Assembly: GCF_014698835.1 (NCBI RefSeq)
Contig: NZ_JACJTU010000035.1
Location: forward strand, 1-64,000
Origin: Nostoc paludosum FACHB-159
GTDB lineage: Bacteria > Cyanobacteriota > Cyanobacteriia > Cyanobacteriales > Nostocaceae
Length of the DNA stretch: 64,000 bases
Reading direction: 5' to 3'
The notes under the pieces are model-generated. The model was not told where the DNA came from and did not search any database. It saw only the letters and a list, made by a program, of their open reading frames with translations. The translations under genes were made by a program, and so were the position numbers. Below are positions 19,065-28,610 of the stretch, in pieces. Positions within the stretch are counted from its first letter, which is position 1; the number at the start of each line of letters is the position of its first letter.

Positions 19065-19592
19065 GATCTAATTTTTAGTTTTTCAATAAATGTATGCAGC
19101 AGTCTCCCATAATATCACAGCCATTAAGGGGATGTAGAGTCATCTAGGTTGAAAATAGCGTTAACTGTTGACTGATGACTGGGAAAAAATATTTTCATGC
19201 CTTGGTTGTGGAATTTTTTGGCGATTGACCGAAGAACAAAAAAATACAATCCCCTGAATTTATTTATACATATCCTTCAGTGCCTGTAAATTAAGTGGTG
19301 TTTTAAACTACTTCACGGGTTATCTAATACAAACGTATCTTAAGTAACAGTTTCATCAATGGAGCGGATGGTTGATTAGGGGAGTATAAATAAATTCAAG
19401 TTTCTAATTGAGGTTTTAGCTTTTTGGTACTAGTTTTCAAGCACAAAGCCACTTCTGTTTATTTGTACCCACTTAGTTGAAAGCTAAAAAAAAGCTTAAA
19501 ACATTTCAGTAACACTTAAATAAGCGATTGAAAAAATGAGAAAATTAGGGGATAGTTAAAAAGTTAACAAAAACAGGTTAATAACTAGCGAC
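19065..19592. other. divergent intergenic region
   Basis: This 528-bp spacer between rpsO and the AAA-like ATPase gene contains no credible gene. Complementary AGCTTTTT / AAAAAAAGCT stretches around 19420-19500 could pair over about 70 bases. It should contain promoters for both sides. Confidence 0.5.
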
Positions 19593-21011
19593 ATGAAACC
19601 ACAAAAAAGCACGCGCAGCCGGGGTGTTGTGCTGAGTTCTGTCGGGTTAAAGCGTTTACAGGCAGCGATTTTGGCTATGGAGGTAGCAGAAAATTATGGC
19701 CAGCGTTTGACTCTAGAGAAGTTGGGCGAACGCATGAATATCTCCACAAAAACACTGAGCAGATTGTTATCCCTGGATACGGGTGTAGACCAAAAGACTT
19801 TAAAACTCTGTTTTAGCGCTTTTAATTTAGAATTAAACCCACAAGATTATACAATTCTCAACGAAGCAGATAAGGTTCAAGCTTCGCAATTAATTTCATT
19901 GAATTTACATAAACAAAAAACAGATTTATATCAAAGTTTAGTTCTTGATTCTTTTGTTAACGAACAAGCTGACCAATTTGAAAGTTTTTGGCCATATCCA
20001 GATGGGCCTGTACCCCTCGATTCACCTCTGTATATTGAACGTCCGCCTCTTGAAGAATTAGTTTATCGGGAGATAATTCAACCAGGCTGCGTGATTCGGA
20101 TTAAAGCACCCAGACAGATGGGTAAGAGTTCTCTGGTGCTGCGGTTGTTAGCCTTTGCACAAAAGCAAGGGTATCGAACAGCGAATTGGAATTGCTACCA
20201 GATCGATTCTGAGTCTTTGACTAATTTAAACAAGTTGTTGCGCGGTTTTTGCTGGCATATTGCTAGAGAATTAGGCATAGATCCCAACTTGAATGAAATG
20301 TGGGATGAAGAAATTGGCTGTAAGTTGAGTTCCAGTTTTTATTTGCAAAGCTATTTGCTCAAGCAAATTACCAGTCCAGTAGTTTTAGTTTTAAATGAAG
20401 TTGACCGCTTTTTTGAATATCCTCACATTGCTCAAGAATTTTTTGCATTATTGCGTTCGTGGTGTGAGGAAGCACAACAAAATCCAAATTGGCAGAAGTT
20501 GAAATTGGTAGTGGTTTATTCTACAGAAGAGTATGCCACCCTAAATATTAACCGCTCTCCCTTCAACATTGGATTACCTATCCGGCTTGGAGAATTTACT
20601 CAACAACAGATAGAAGATTTAGCTAGGCGACACGGTTTAAATTGGAATTCTAGCAAAGAATCCAGCCAACTGATGTCATTTGTAGGCGGTCATCCAGCAT
20701 TAATTCGGATTTCGCTATATTTTCTTTGCTCCCAAGAAATGACTCTCCAAGAAATGATGGAAGAAGCGATCGCCAATGGTGGCATTTACCGCTATCATTT
20801 ATGGCGACTGTGGTTGCAACTACAAGAAAAACCCACTTTAGCAAAGACTTATGGTCAATTGATAAAATCGCAGCGAAGTACTTATGTGAATCCCATTGAG
20901 ACCTATAAACTTGATAGTTTAGGTTTGATTCGCTTTGAAGGCGATCGCATTATACCAAGTTGCGAACTCTACCGCGCTTATTTTGGCAAACAGCTATCAA
21001 CAATTGTTTAA
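19593..21011 (+). CDS. AAA-like ATPase with vMAP-type N-terminal helical domain
   Basis: 472 residues. Residues 1-90 (VVLSSVGLKRLQAAI, LTLEKLGERMNISTKTLSRLL) form a helix-turn-helix-like module that I associate with vWA-MoxR-associated (vMAP) proteins of cyanobacterial conflict systems. The rest is an AAA-like domain with a Walker A at about 172-181 (APRQMGKSSL), a hydrophobic strand VVLVLNEVDR, and the conserved SPFNIGLPI and GGHPALIRI blocks. The same ATPase module opens the WD40 gene 553 bases downstream, so the pair are paralogous in this part. Its role is unknown; signalling or defence is an inference from the family. Confidence 0.75.
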   Translation: MKPQKSTRSRGVVLSSVGLKRLQAAILAMEVAENYGQRLTLEKLGERMNISTKTLSRLLSLDTGVDQKTLKLCFSAFNLELNPQDYTILNEADKVQASQLISLNLHKQKTDLYQSLVLDSFVNEQADQFESFWPYPDGPVPLDSPLYIERPPLEELVYREIIQPGCVIRIKAPRQMGKSSLVLRLLAFAQKQGYRTANWNCYQIDSESLTNLNKLLRGFCWHIARELGIDPNLNEMWDEEIGCKLSSSFYLQSYLLKQITSPVVLVLNEVDRFFEYPHIAQEFFALLRSWCEEAQQNPNWQKLKLVVVYSTEEYATLNINRSPFNIGLPIRLGEFTQQQIEDLARRHGLNWNSSKESSQLMSFVGGHPALIRISLYFLCSQEMTLQEMMEEAIANGGIYRYHLWRLWLQLQEKPTLAKTYGQLIKSQRSTYVNPIETYKLDSLGLIRFEGDRIIPSCELYRAYFGKQLSTIV

Positions 21012-21128
21012 AACCGAAATGGCTGGAAATTCAGAATAACTTTTTGAATTACTTTTAATTTGCTTTATTTAAGGAATTTTCCTCGAATAATTGTCGATAT
21101 CATCTGACTTTTTTGAGCAAATTCCAAG

Positions 21129-21207
21129 GACAGTTAAGACACTTAAGCAGACAGTTAATTTTAAGTTTAAATAAATATCAGACAGTTAAGACAGTTAAGA
21201 CAGTTAA
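21129..21207. repeat. GACAGTTAA direct repeats
   Basis: Five perfect 9-bp GACAGTTAA units: single ones at 21129 and 21150, then three head-to-tail at 21181-21207. They sit between the two AAA-like genes and upstream of the WD40 gene. Iteron-like spacing suggests a protein-binding site, but a neutral minisatellite is equally possible. Confidence 0.85.
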
Positions 21208-21336
21208 ACAAAAAATCAGCGGATTAGATACTTGTAAAGGTGATACAATTCAATTTGAATAAAAGCTGTAAACTTTAACATGTTTACTTCTAAGAAAGTA
21301 TCTAAGTAGGTCGGTGTTGAAAATTGTCGTTATGAC

Positions 21337-21370
21337 AAGGCAGAAGGCAGAAGGCAGAAGGCAGAAGGGA
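21337..21370. repeat. AAGGCAG heptamer tandem array
   Basis: Four perfect AAGGCAG units plus a partial fifth. It is an STRR-type heptamer array in the leader region of the WD40 gene. Related GGCAG-type heptamers occur at 33066-33137 and near 61035. Confidence 0.9.
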
Positions 21371-21460
21371 AGAGCTTTTTGGGCATCTTTACTTTTCGTT
21401 ACATATTTTGGTTTTTTTACCCTGTTCTACTTATATCAATCCCAAATCATTGGTGATAAA

Positions 21461-21497
21461 CAAGATACCCGATTTATTTAAGAAGTCGGGTATCTTG
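21461..21497. repeat. CAAGATACCCGA inverted repeat
   Basis: CAAGATACCCGA and TCGGGTATCTTG form a perfect 12-bp stem with a 13-base loop, 67 bases before the WD40 start. No T-run follows, so a dispersed palindromic repeat or leader structure is more likely than a terminator. Confidence 0.8.
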
Positions 21498-21564
21498 GAT
21501 TTGTAACAATGGCAAATCAAATTGAATTGCTAGTTAATCTCTATTTTTGTAGTCGCATTTTGAT

Positions 21565-24500
21565 ATGAGATACCAAGTAGGGGGCAGTCTTCGTAGTGAC
21601 GATCCCACATATGTCATCCGTCAGGCAGACGAGAAACTTTATACCAGCTTGAAAGCTGGCGATTTCTGTTACGTCTTAAACTGTCGGCAGATGGGCAAAT
21701 CGTCTTTACTACAGCGCACAAGTTATCGCCTCAGACAAGAAGGTTATAGCTGTGTTTACTTGGATATGACTCGCTTGGGTAGTGAAGATACTACACCGGA
21801 ACAATGGTACAAAGGTGTGACGATCAGCTTGTTCTACAGCTTAAATCTGGGAGAACAGGTGAATTTTAAAGAATGGTGGAACACGCAATCAGGCATTTCT
21901 TCGGTGCAAAAATTACACCAATTTGTAGAAGAATTATTACTCCCAACTCTTCAACAAAAATCTCAGAATAATGGGAAAGGTGGAGGAATAATTATCTTTA
22001 TTGATGAGATTGATAGTTTATTGAGTTTAAATTTTCCCGTCAACGATTTTTTTGCGTGGATTCGTCATTGTTACAATCAACAAGCATTTAATCCGAATTT
22101 TCAACGCTTAGGGTTTGCACTATTTGGAGTAGCTAGTCCATCAGATTTAATAGCAGACAAACGCCGAACACCTTTTAATATTGGGACAGCCATCGAGTTA
22201 CAAGGCTTTAAATTACATGAAGCCACACCATTACTCAAAGGGCTAGAAGAAATCATTAGCCAACCACAAGCAATACTGCGAGAGATTATCCATTGGACGG
22301 GAGGACAGCCGTTTTTAACTCAAAAACTCTGCCAACTAGTTGCCCAGACTGCCTTGAAAACATCTTACGGCACAATCTCATTACTTCCCGGAACTGAAGA
22401 ATTTTGGGTAGAACAACTAGTGCGATCGCAGATTATCGAACATTGGGAAACAAAAGATGAACCAGAACACCTGCGGACAATTCGCGATCGCTTACTTTTC
22501 CACGAACACCGAGCCGGAAGATTACTTGGGCTTTATCAAAGAGTGTTGCAAGCAGAAGATGAAGAGGACACGGGGACGCGGGAACGTGGGGACGCGGGGA
22601 TAAAAGGCACTAATAATTCTGTGCGTCCTCTTGCTCTTGTAACGACGGATGATAGTCTAGAACAGACGGAACTGTTATTATCTGGTTTAGTTGAAAAACG
22701 CAACGGCTATCTCAAAATTAAAAATCCCATTTATCGCAATGTTTTCAATACCCAATGGGTACTCAGGCACTTAGACAACCTTCGTCCTTACTCGCAAACA
22801 TTTAACGCTTGGGTAGCATCGGCTTATAAAGATGAATCGCGTCTGTTGCGAGGACAAGCTCTTAGAGATACTCAAAATTGGCTGCACGGGAAAAGTTTGA
22901 GCGATTTGGATTATCAATTTTTAGCCGCTAGTCAAGAATACGAACGCAAAGCAGTACAAACGGCATTAGAAGCAGCACGAGCTAAAGAAGTAGAAGCAAG
23001 ACTAGCACAAGAGAGAAAAACTGCAAAATTGCAAAGATTTTTCCTAACTACAGTAGCTATTGGGTTATTTGTCTCTACCACGTTAGGAATAGGAAGTTTC
23101 ATTTTGTACCGCCAAACTCTCAAAAGCGCATATCAAGCAAAAAGCAGCGAAATACGAGCGCTTGTATCTTCTTCTGAAGGATTGTTTGCTTCAAATCGCC
23201 GGTTAGATGCCCTCATAGAGGCAATCAAAGCCAAGCGTAGACTAGAAAAACTAGATAAACCAAACGCAAAGATTCAGCGTCAGGTGAATAACGTACTGCA
23301 ACAAGCAGTTTATGGGGCAGATGAGTACAACCATTTTTCCGGTCACACAGCAGCAGTTTTGGCAGTAGATATCAGTCCTGACAGTTCTTTAATTGCCTCA
23401 GTCAGCATAGATCAAACAATCAAGCTTTGGCGACGAGACGGTAAAGAAGTTGCAACTCTCAAAGGCCATAAGGGAGCAGTCAGAGCGATCGATTTTAGCC
23501 CTGACGGTCAGATGCTTGCCTCGGCGGGTGAAGATGGCATCATTAAACTCTGGAAGCGAGATGGCACCTTACTCAAAAGTTTCAAAGCTCACACTGCTTC
23601 CATCTGGGGAATAGTGTTTAGTCCCGATGGTCAATTCCTGGCTTCTAGCGGTTGGGACAGAACTGTAAAACTTTGGAAGCGAGATGGTACTTTGCTCAAC
23701 ACCTTTCAAGGTTACGAAACGGGGTTTTTCGGAGTCACCTTCAGTCCTGATGGTCAAATCGTTGCAGCTGGCAATGTGGACGGGACTGTAAAACTCTGGG
23801 AACGAAAGGCTTCTGGCTGGCAAAACGCCAAACCTCTACAAACTCTTTTAGGTCACACTTCTTGGGTTCTGAAAGTAGCTTTTACCCCTGATGGACAGAC
23901 GATTGTTTCAGGCAGTGAAGACAAAACAATCAAACTCTGGAAGCGAGACAGTAAAAATGGCAGCTACCGCCAGTATAAAACTCTTAGAGGTCACACTGCG
24001 GGAATTTGGGGAGTAGCCTTAAGTGCCGACGGTCAAACTATTGCCTCTGCCAGTCTTGACAAAACAATTAAACTTTGGAACATTGACGGTACAGAACTGA
24101 GGACGCTCAGAGGACACAGTGCGTCAGTTTGGGGAGTGAGTTTTAGTCCTGATAACAGCTTTATTGCTTCCGCCGGTACAGAAAACGTTGTCAGGCTGTG
24201 GCAGAAGGAGAATCCATTCCAGAAAAGTATGATTGCCCATGAAGCCGGGATTTGGTCAATAGCTATCACCTCCGACAGTTCCACCATCGCCACAGCTAGC
24301 CACGAAAACACTGTTAAGTTTTGGAATCGCCAAGGCAAATTACTCAAAACTTTCACTCAACCTGGCGGTGCAATCTTTGAAGTTTCATTCAGTGAAGATG
24401 GCAAATTAATTGCCCTTCGCTCCTACGATGATACGGTAAAACTCAAAAAGCCAGACGGCAGTTCAGTGGCGACTTACAAAGCTCCCATTAGCAAACTATT

Positions 24501-25218
24501 AGCAGGAGTATTAAGTCCCGACGGTCAAACCATCGGAATGGGAAATGTGGAAAAGGTTGTTCAAATCTGGAAACGCGTTCGCGCAGAGACTCCGCAGGAG
24601 TCTCGGTCTGCACCGCAGATTATCAAAGGACATGAAGCCGAAGTTTGGGAAGTCGCATTTAGTCCAGATGGTCGTCTCCTTGCCTCAGTCAGTGGTGATG
24701 GTACTGCTAAGCTGTGGACGTTGGATGGCAAGTTGTTCCAAACCCTTAGAGGACACACTGCGGCAGTCTGGAGAGTCGCCTTTAGCCAAGACAGTAAAAT
24801 GGTTGCAACTGGAAGTGGTGATAATACCGTTAAGTTGTGGACTGTTGAAGGCAAGTTGCTGCAAACACTCAAAGGTCACACAGCCGCAGTTTGGGGAGTT
24901 GCCTTTAGTCCCAACGGCAAAATAGTTGCTTCTGGCAGTGTAGATACTACAGTCAAACTTTGGCAGGTTGATGGTAAAGAACTGACTACCCTTAGAGGAC
25001 ATACCGCAGGCATTAGGAAAATTGCCATCAGCCGCGATGGGACTTTGCTGGTTTCAGGAGGTGATGACAACACACTGATTCTGTGGAATTTACAACGAAT
25101 TCTCAACCTAGATGCACCAGCTTATGCTTGCGCTTTGGTGCGGGATTATTTGAAAACAAATATAGCAGTAGAACAGAGCGATCGCTTCCTTTGCGAACCT
25201 AGCAGGGAAAGGCAATAG
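21565..25218 (+). CDS. AAA-like ATPase fused to 14 WD40 repeats
   Basis: 1217 residues. The AAA-like module (about 1-410) has a Walker A in NCRQMGKSSLLQR and an acidic IIFIDEIDSLL strand. A helical region and one membrane helix (about 490-515, FFLTTVAIGLFVSTTLGIG) precede 14 WD40 repeats (about 590-1185, recurring FSPDGQ and TIKLWKR), enough for two seven-bladed propellers. A membrane-tethered STAND-like signalling or scaffold protein is inferred. Two stretches look repeat-derived: residues about 333-348 (GTRERGDAG, from GGGGACGC units) and about 1004-1014 (RAETPQESRSA, from a CGCGTTCGCGCAGAGACTCC dispersed repeat between propeller repeats 10 and 11). Confidence 0.88.
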   Translation: MRYQVGGSLRSDDPTYVIRQADEKLYTSLKAGDFCYVLNCRQMGKSSLLQRTSYRLRQEGYSCVYLDMTRLGSEDTTPEQWYKGVTISLFYSLNLGEQVNFKEWWNTQSGISSVQKLHQFVEELLLPTLQQKSQNNGKGGGIIIFIDEIDSLLSLNFPVNDFFAWIRHCYNQQAFNPNFQRLGFALFGVASPSDLIADKRRTPFNIGTAIELQGFKLHEATPLLKGLEEIISQPQAILREIIHWTGGQPFLTQKLCQLVAQTALKTSYGTISLLPGTEEFWVEQLVRSQIIEHWETKDEPEHLRTIRDRLLFHEHRAGRLLGLYQRVLQAEDEEDTGTRERGDAGIKGTNNSVRPLALVTTDDSLEQTELLLSGLVEKRNGYLKIKNPIYRNVFNTQWVLRHLDNLRPYSQTFNAWVASAYKDESRLLRGQALRDTQNWLHGKSLSDLDYQFLAASQEYERKAVQTALEAARAKEVEARLAQERKTAKLQRFFLTTVAIGLFVSTTLGIGSFILYRQTLKSAYQAKSSEIRALVSSSEGLFASNRRLDALIEAIKAKRRLEKLDKPNAKIQRQVNNVLQQAVYGADEYNHFSGHTAAVLAVDISPDSSLIASVSIDQTIKLWRRDGKEVATLKGHKGAVRAIDFSPDGQMLASAGEDGIIKLWKRDGTLLKSFKAHTASIWGIVFSPDGQFLASSGWDRTVKLWKRDGTLLNTFQGYETGFFGVTFSPDGQIVAAGNVDGTVKLWERKASGWQNAKPLQTLLGHTSWVLKVAFTPDGQTIVSGSEDKTIKLWKRDSKNGSYRQYKTLRGHTAGIWGVALSADGQTIASASLDKTIKLWNIDGTELRTLRGHSASVWGVSFSPDNSFIASAGTENVVRLWQKENPFQKSMIAHEAGIWSIAITSDSSTIATASHENTVKFWNRQGKLLKTFTQPGGAIFEVSFSEDGKLIALRSYDDTVKLKKPDGSSVATYKAPISKLLAGVLSPDGQTIGMGNVEKVVQIWKRVRAETPQESRSAPQIIKGHEAEVWEVAFSPDGRLLASVSGDGTAKLWTLDGKLFQTLRGHTAAVWRVAFSQDSKMVATGSGDNTVKLWTVEGKLLQTLKGHTAAVWGVAFSPNGKIVASGSVDTTVKLWQVDGKELTTLRGHTAGIRKIAISRDGTLLVSGGDDNTLILWNLQRILNLDAPAYACALVRDYLKTNIAVEQSDRFLCEPSRERQ

Positions 25219-25526
25219 CCTTGAACATCTTCTACGGGGAAATACGGAGTTAGGGAATCCTCGCCGAACACAAACAGCGATCGCTGGCAACCCGCAAGAA
25301 AGTCTGCCGGAATATAAGTCAGCCTGGAATGAAATACGCAACTTTCAAGGCAAGCCTAATAAACGATACTTTAAGGATGCACACGTGTGTGCCCCTATCA
25401 GTAATCTGATTCAAATAAATGAAAAAACTATAATGCTCCTCTCCAACACAAAGAGGAGTTGGAGAGAGGTTATCGAACTCACGTTACTAGATCGCCTTTG
25501 GAAATTTGAACTTTTGCACAGTTGTA
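25219..25526. other. convergent intergenic region between WD40 gene and hetR
   Basis: No gene is seen. A CTCCTCTCCAAC...GAGTTGGAGAG palindrome (about 25436-25465) is the best candidate structure and could end transcripts from either side. A CACACGTGTG palindrome lies at about 25380. Confidence 0.5.
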
Positions 25527-26426
25527 CTAGTCTTCTCGTTCGCCAAAAGCTGTCTGTAAAATCACTGCAATTCCTCCGTCTTGGTGATATTTATCTGCCC
25601 AAGCACGGATAACTTCATCTAATTCTTCCATAGCTTGCTCCATTTTTTCTGGAAGAATATCAAGTTCTTCCAACAAGCGCATGGCGTTTCGTCGCCGTTC
25701 TGCCCAATTTTTCATCATGCGGAAATACCGAGCGGTATCTTCTACCATGATGTAAGTGCGTTCTTGGTCGTCTGCTGGGGCATAAAAAGGACGAGTCAGA
25801 GCATAGAAGGGCATTCCCCAAGGAGAATCAATGCGGGTTACCGTACCTGAGTAGAGCAGACGGCGCTTGATATGCTCGCCCAAAGCTTCACTCAAAGGCA
25901 TTTGGTGTTCGGGTGGCAAGTCTTCTTGCGATCGCTTGTGCAAAAATTCGATCAAATCCAAGAACTCAAATGAGCTAACTAACTGGGCATCAGGTAAATT
26001 GCTTGGTAGTTTTTGCTCAATTTGTCTTTTTTCTTCACTTGTCAAACTAGTGCCAGGAACGCGCGATCGCCCCGGTTGCCAAGGATATTTTTCTAACCAG
26101 ACATAAGGCAATTGAATAAGATATCGAGGTTCCTGAGAACCCAGCATCTTCAGTAGTTTCCCTTCAGTTAGCGCTTGTCTAACTTCTTCTACAATAATTT
26201 TTACCCGTTTCGGCTCCAAATGATGCAAATGCCCTGTCATTCGCAGGTTTTGTCCCTGCTCTAGATAGGTCATGTAAATTGCACACTTGGCTGCTGTTGC
26301 GGCTGCGTCTAAAAATGCCCCATGCCTGTGCCCACTCGTCCGCATGGCACTAAAAGCCAGATAAAGCATGATCTGATCCATCGCACTGGGGTCAAGACGT
26401 TTGATCAGATCTATGTCGTTACTCAT
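25527..26426 (-). CDS. hetR: HetR, master regulator of heterocyst differentiation
   Basis: 299 residues, the normal full length. The sequence is recognisably HetR from MSNDIDLIKRLDPSAMDQIM to the FGERED end. Residues known from Anabaena work are in place: Cys48, Ser152, Ser179, and the hood-domain Arg250-Leu-Leu-Glu-Glu-Leu-Asp256 stretch that contacts the RGSGR inhibitor pentapeptide. HetR is a dimeric DNA-binding activator required for heterocyst development and, in filamentous strains generally, linked to multicellularity. Its patX-type antagonist is encoded 17.4 kb away at 43872. A candidate NtcA site lies about 130 bases upstream. Confidence 0.99.
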   Translation of the reverse strand: MSNDIDLIKRLDPSAMDQIMLYLAFSAMRTSGHRHGAFLDAAATAAKCAIYMTYLEQGQNLRMTGHLHHLEPKRVKIIVEEVRQALTEGKLLKMLGSQEPRYLIQLPYVWLEKYPWQPGRSRVPGTSLTSEEKRQIEQKLPSNLPDAQLVSSFEFLDLIEFLHKRSQEDLPPEHQMPLSEALGEHIKRRLLYSGTVTRIDSPWGMPFYALTRPFYAPADDQERTYIMVEDTARYFRMMKNWAERRRNAMRLLEELDILPEKMEQAMEELDEVIRAWADKYHQDGGIAVILQTAFGERED

Positions 26427-26528
26427 ATTACAGACAATTGAATAGCACGTTTACACAGTTTTTAATCGAGTGAAAATAGGTAGTATACACCTGGCTGAAG
26501 GCAATGTCTTTACTTCAGACTATATTAG

Positions 26529-26578
26529 TATGCGATAACTATGATATCGGTGGTAGCTCAAACTACAATTATCGCATA
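26529..26578 (-). promoter_or_regulatory. candidate NtcA site within inverted repeat upstream of hetR
   Basis: GTAGCTCAAACTAC at 26553-26566 fits GTA-N8-TAC. It is enclosed by a perfect 10-bp inverted repeat, TATGCGATAA (26529-26538) and TTATCGCATA (26569-26578). On the hetR strand a TAATAT box follows about 25 bases later. Six fixed bases occur often by chance, so the site alone is weak; position and framing raise it. Confidence 0.45.
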
Positions 26579-27339
26579 TTTTCTGGTACACACGCAGATC
26601 TAGTATTGTTACTATAACTGTGCTTACATCTGTCCAGAAAATCAAAAGACATCACCATGTCTAGCTTCACGCTAGTTTATCTCCTCAAAGTCAACTGTGT
26701 CACAAGTAATCTACAAAGCTTTTAACTTCTTTAGGTTTTTCTAGTTTGTTCTCCTTCAAGAGCAACAATGTCAAGCTACTTAGGGCTAATTATGACATGA
26801 TGCTAGCTAGCTTAAAGTAAAAACTAGTTTACGCGGTTCATCTGGGATATCTATATCGAAAAAGATGGTTTTTATTTCGCTTTGACGAATTATTTGTAGT
26901 ACACAATCGACTGGAAATAGTCAGGAGCGATCTAGAAGGAAACCGCTTACCAGGTGTGTCAACATTCACAAGCTCAGTCAAATGCCTAGTTGTGAAGTAT
27001 CATCTTCTTCACAATCTCCAGTGATGTTTCGGCAATATCGCTCGCTGGCTTGAGTAAAAATTGTAGACATCAAGTAGAACAAATAATTTCAATTTCAAAA
27101 TACCTGTTTGTCTCAAACATCGCTAATGATTGTATCATCCTTTTTCCTTTGGGAACATATTTATATTATTTAAAGTTTATCACTTCTCTGGATTTAAATA
27201 GTTTTCATCTCTGAATTATCATGATTTGTTGATAATTCAAAAAAAACTAAAAAATCAACGATGATTTATCTTTATCGTGTTGCTGTACTGACGCTCAGGG
27301 CTGCAACACAGACAAAATTTGCGGTGTAGCTATTAGCCA

Positions 27340-27372
27340 TTTGCTTAATCGCAAAAATAGCGATTAAGCAAA
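27340..27372. repeat. 13-bp perfect hairpin upstream of hetR
   Basis: TTTGCTTAATCGC and GCGATTAAGCAAA pair perfectly around a 7-base AAAAATA loop. No T-run follows on either strand, so it is not a standard terminator. It could be a palindromic repeat or part of a structured RNA. Confidence 0.75.
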
Positions 27373-28364
27373 AATATGATAAAATATTTTGGACTAAATT
27401 AGATATTTTTTGAGATTTTTCTGCTACTTAAATTATATTTTTTTGATGAAAGTATTTTAAATTTTTATAATTTATGGGAGCCAACAAAGGAGAATAAGAC
27501 TCCAAAAACAGAGGTTAAAGTTCAAGTCAAAAGTCCAAAAAACCGGAATTTTAACTTTTGATTGCGAACAAACTTTAGAAAGACAAATATAACAATTAGC
27601 TTTGATTTTTGAAATTATTTATGTGGTACACGAACCGCAGCCCAAGCGCCATAGGCAGCGAGTGGCTACAGAAGCGATTAACCCTTGTTTTTATGGAATT
27701 TAGGGAATAAGAAATCAGCTTTTTTAAATTGAAGGCGAGTTTTTCACCCAATCAAATAAAAATCCTATATCAAAATTGTGTAAGTCCTAATAAATGTGGA
27801 ACAGTTTAGAGGATGTTTTCAAAGGCTGGTGTATTAACAACTTCAAATCGCCTTTACCGCCATGCTTGTTGAAAAGCTAGAACTTTGGGAAGGCCTTTTC
27901 CCGCTGAAAAAGCAGAACAGTAGACTTTTCAAACATCTGTTAGTAGCTTTTTGGCAGGCGATCGCTCACTATATTCATGTAGCGACAATAATCTGCCAAG
28001 CTGAAAAACAACTCATACCATCTTAGATTTGAGATTTGGAATTTTAGATTGGGAATCGCTTTCGTGTGTCTGGGTTTTGTAAATCTATTTGTCACAAACA
28101 TTGTTCAAATTGGCATTAGTCTAGACATTGGTGTTAGTATTCCAAAACGTGTTGCAATCGTCTCAACTCCTTGCAAATATTGTCTACATAGGCAAGTAAT
28201 CATGCTCAATTCCTTGAGTCAGTCCTACTCACACTGCTCATATATACGTGTTTTCCTATCTGCATCAGGCTAAATCTCTAAAAATGCAAAAGGAGTGGGG
28301 AAAAGAGGTAGCGGGCAGGGGAGAAAGAGTGTTTCCCCCCAATACAAAAATCAATCTTCTCATG

Positions 28365-28482
28365 CCCAATACTTCTCTACGAGAGGCTGCGCCAACGACT
28401 ACGCTCAGGACAAGCTCAGTACAAGTGCCCAATACTTCTCTACGAGAGGCTGCGCCAACGGCTGCGCTCAGTACAAGTGCCC
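28365..28482. repeat. 63-bp tandem duplication of a dispersed repeat
   Basis: Two copies begin CCCAATACTTCTCTACGAGA and continue through GGCTGCGCCAACG and CGCTCAG. Copy two lacks an internal 8-11 base stretch. Read on the other strand it contains the ACTTGTACTGAGC and TAGAGAAGT words of the repeat near 45068-45125 and 11891. Frames through it are shadows of the repeat. Confidence 0.85.
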
Positions 28483-28556
28483 AATGCCCTATTTTCAAGG
28501 CAGGTCTAGTCAACCGTCAACGGGCAACATTGTTTGAGTCAGTATGCAAGCGAAAA

Positions 28557-28587
28557 TGTGATGGTAGCTACTTTAGCTACCATCACA
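28557..28587 (-). terminator. terminator of the EamA-fusion gene
   Basis: TGTGATGGTAGCTA and TAGCTACCATCACA form a perfect 14-bp stem with a 3-base loop, 24 bases beyond the stop. Read on the minus strand it is followed by TTTTCG, a short T-run. Confidence 0.75.
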
Positions 28588-28610
28588 CCTGGGCTGGTTG
28601 AACTAGTCAT

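Larger units (their letters stand above)
26579..28610. other. long non-coding region upstream of hetR
   Basis: About 2 kb with no credible protein gene, between two minus-strand genes. It holds a GTAAAAACTAGTTTAC palindrome (26817-26832), an inverted repeat GAATTATCA...TGATAATTC near 27230, the strong hairpin at 27340-27372, a decayed GC-richer segment near 27630-27680 and the tandem duplication at 28365. hetR is known to have several distant transcription starts in Anabaena, so part of this is probably hetR leader and promoter. Small RNAs are possible but not shown. Confidence 0.6.

Noticed and set aside
28049..28601. Frames of 74-117 codons downstream of the EamA gene
   Set aside because: They run through a tandem duplication of a dispersed repeat; open in several frames and both strands.
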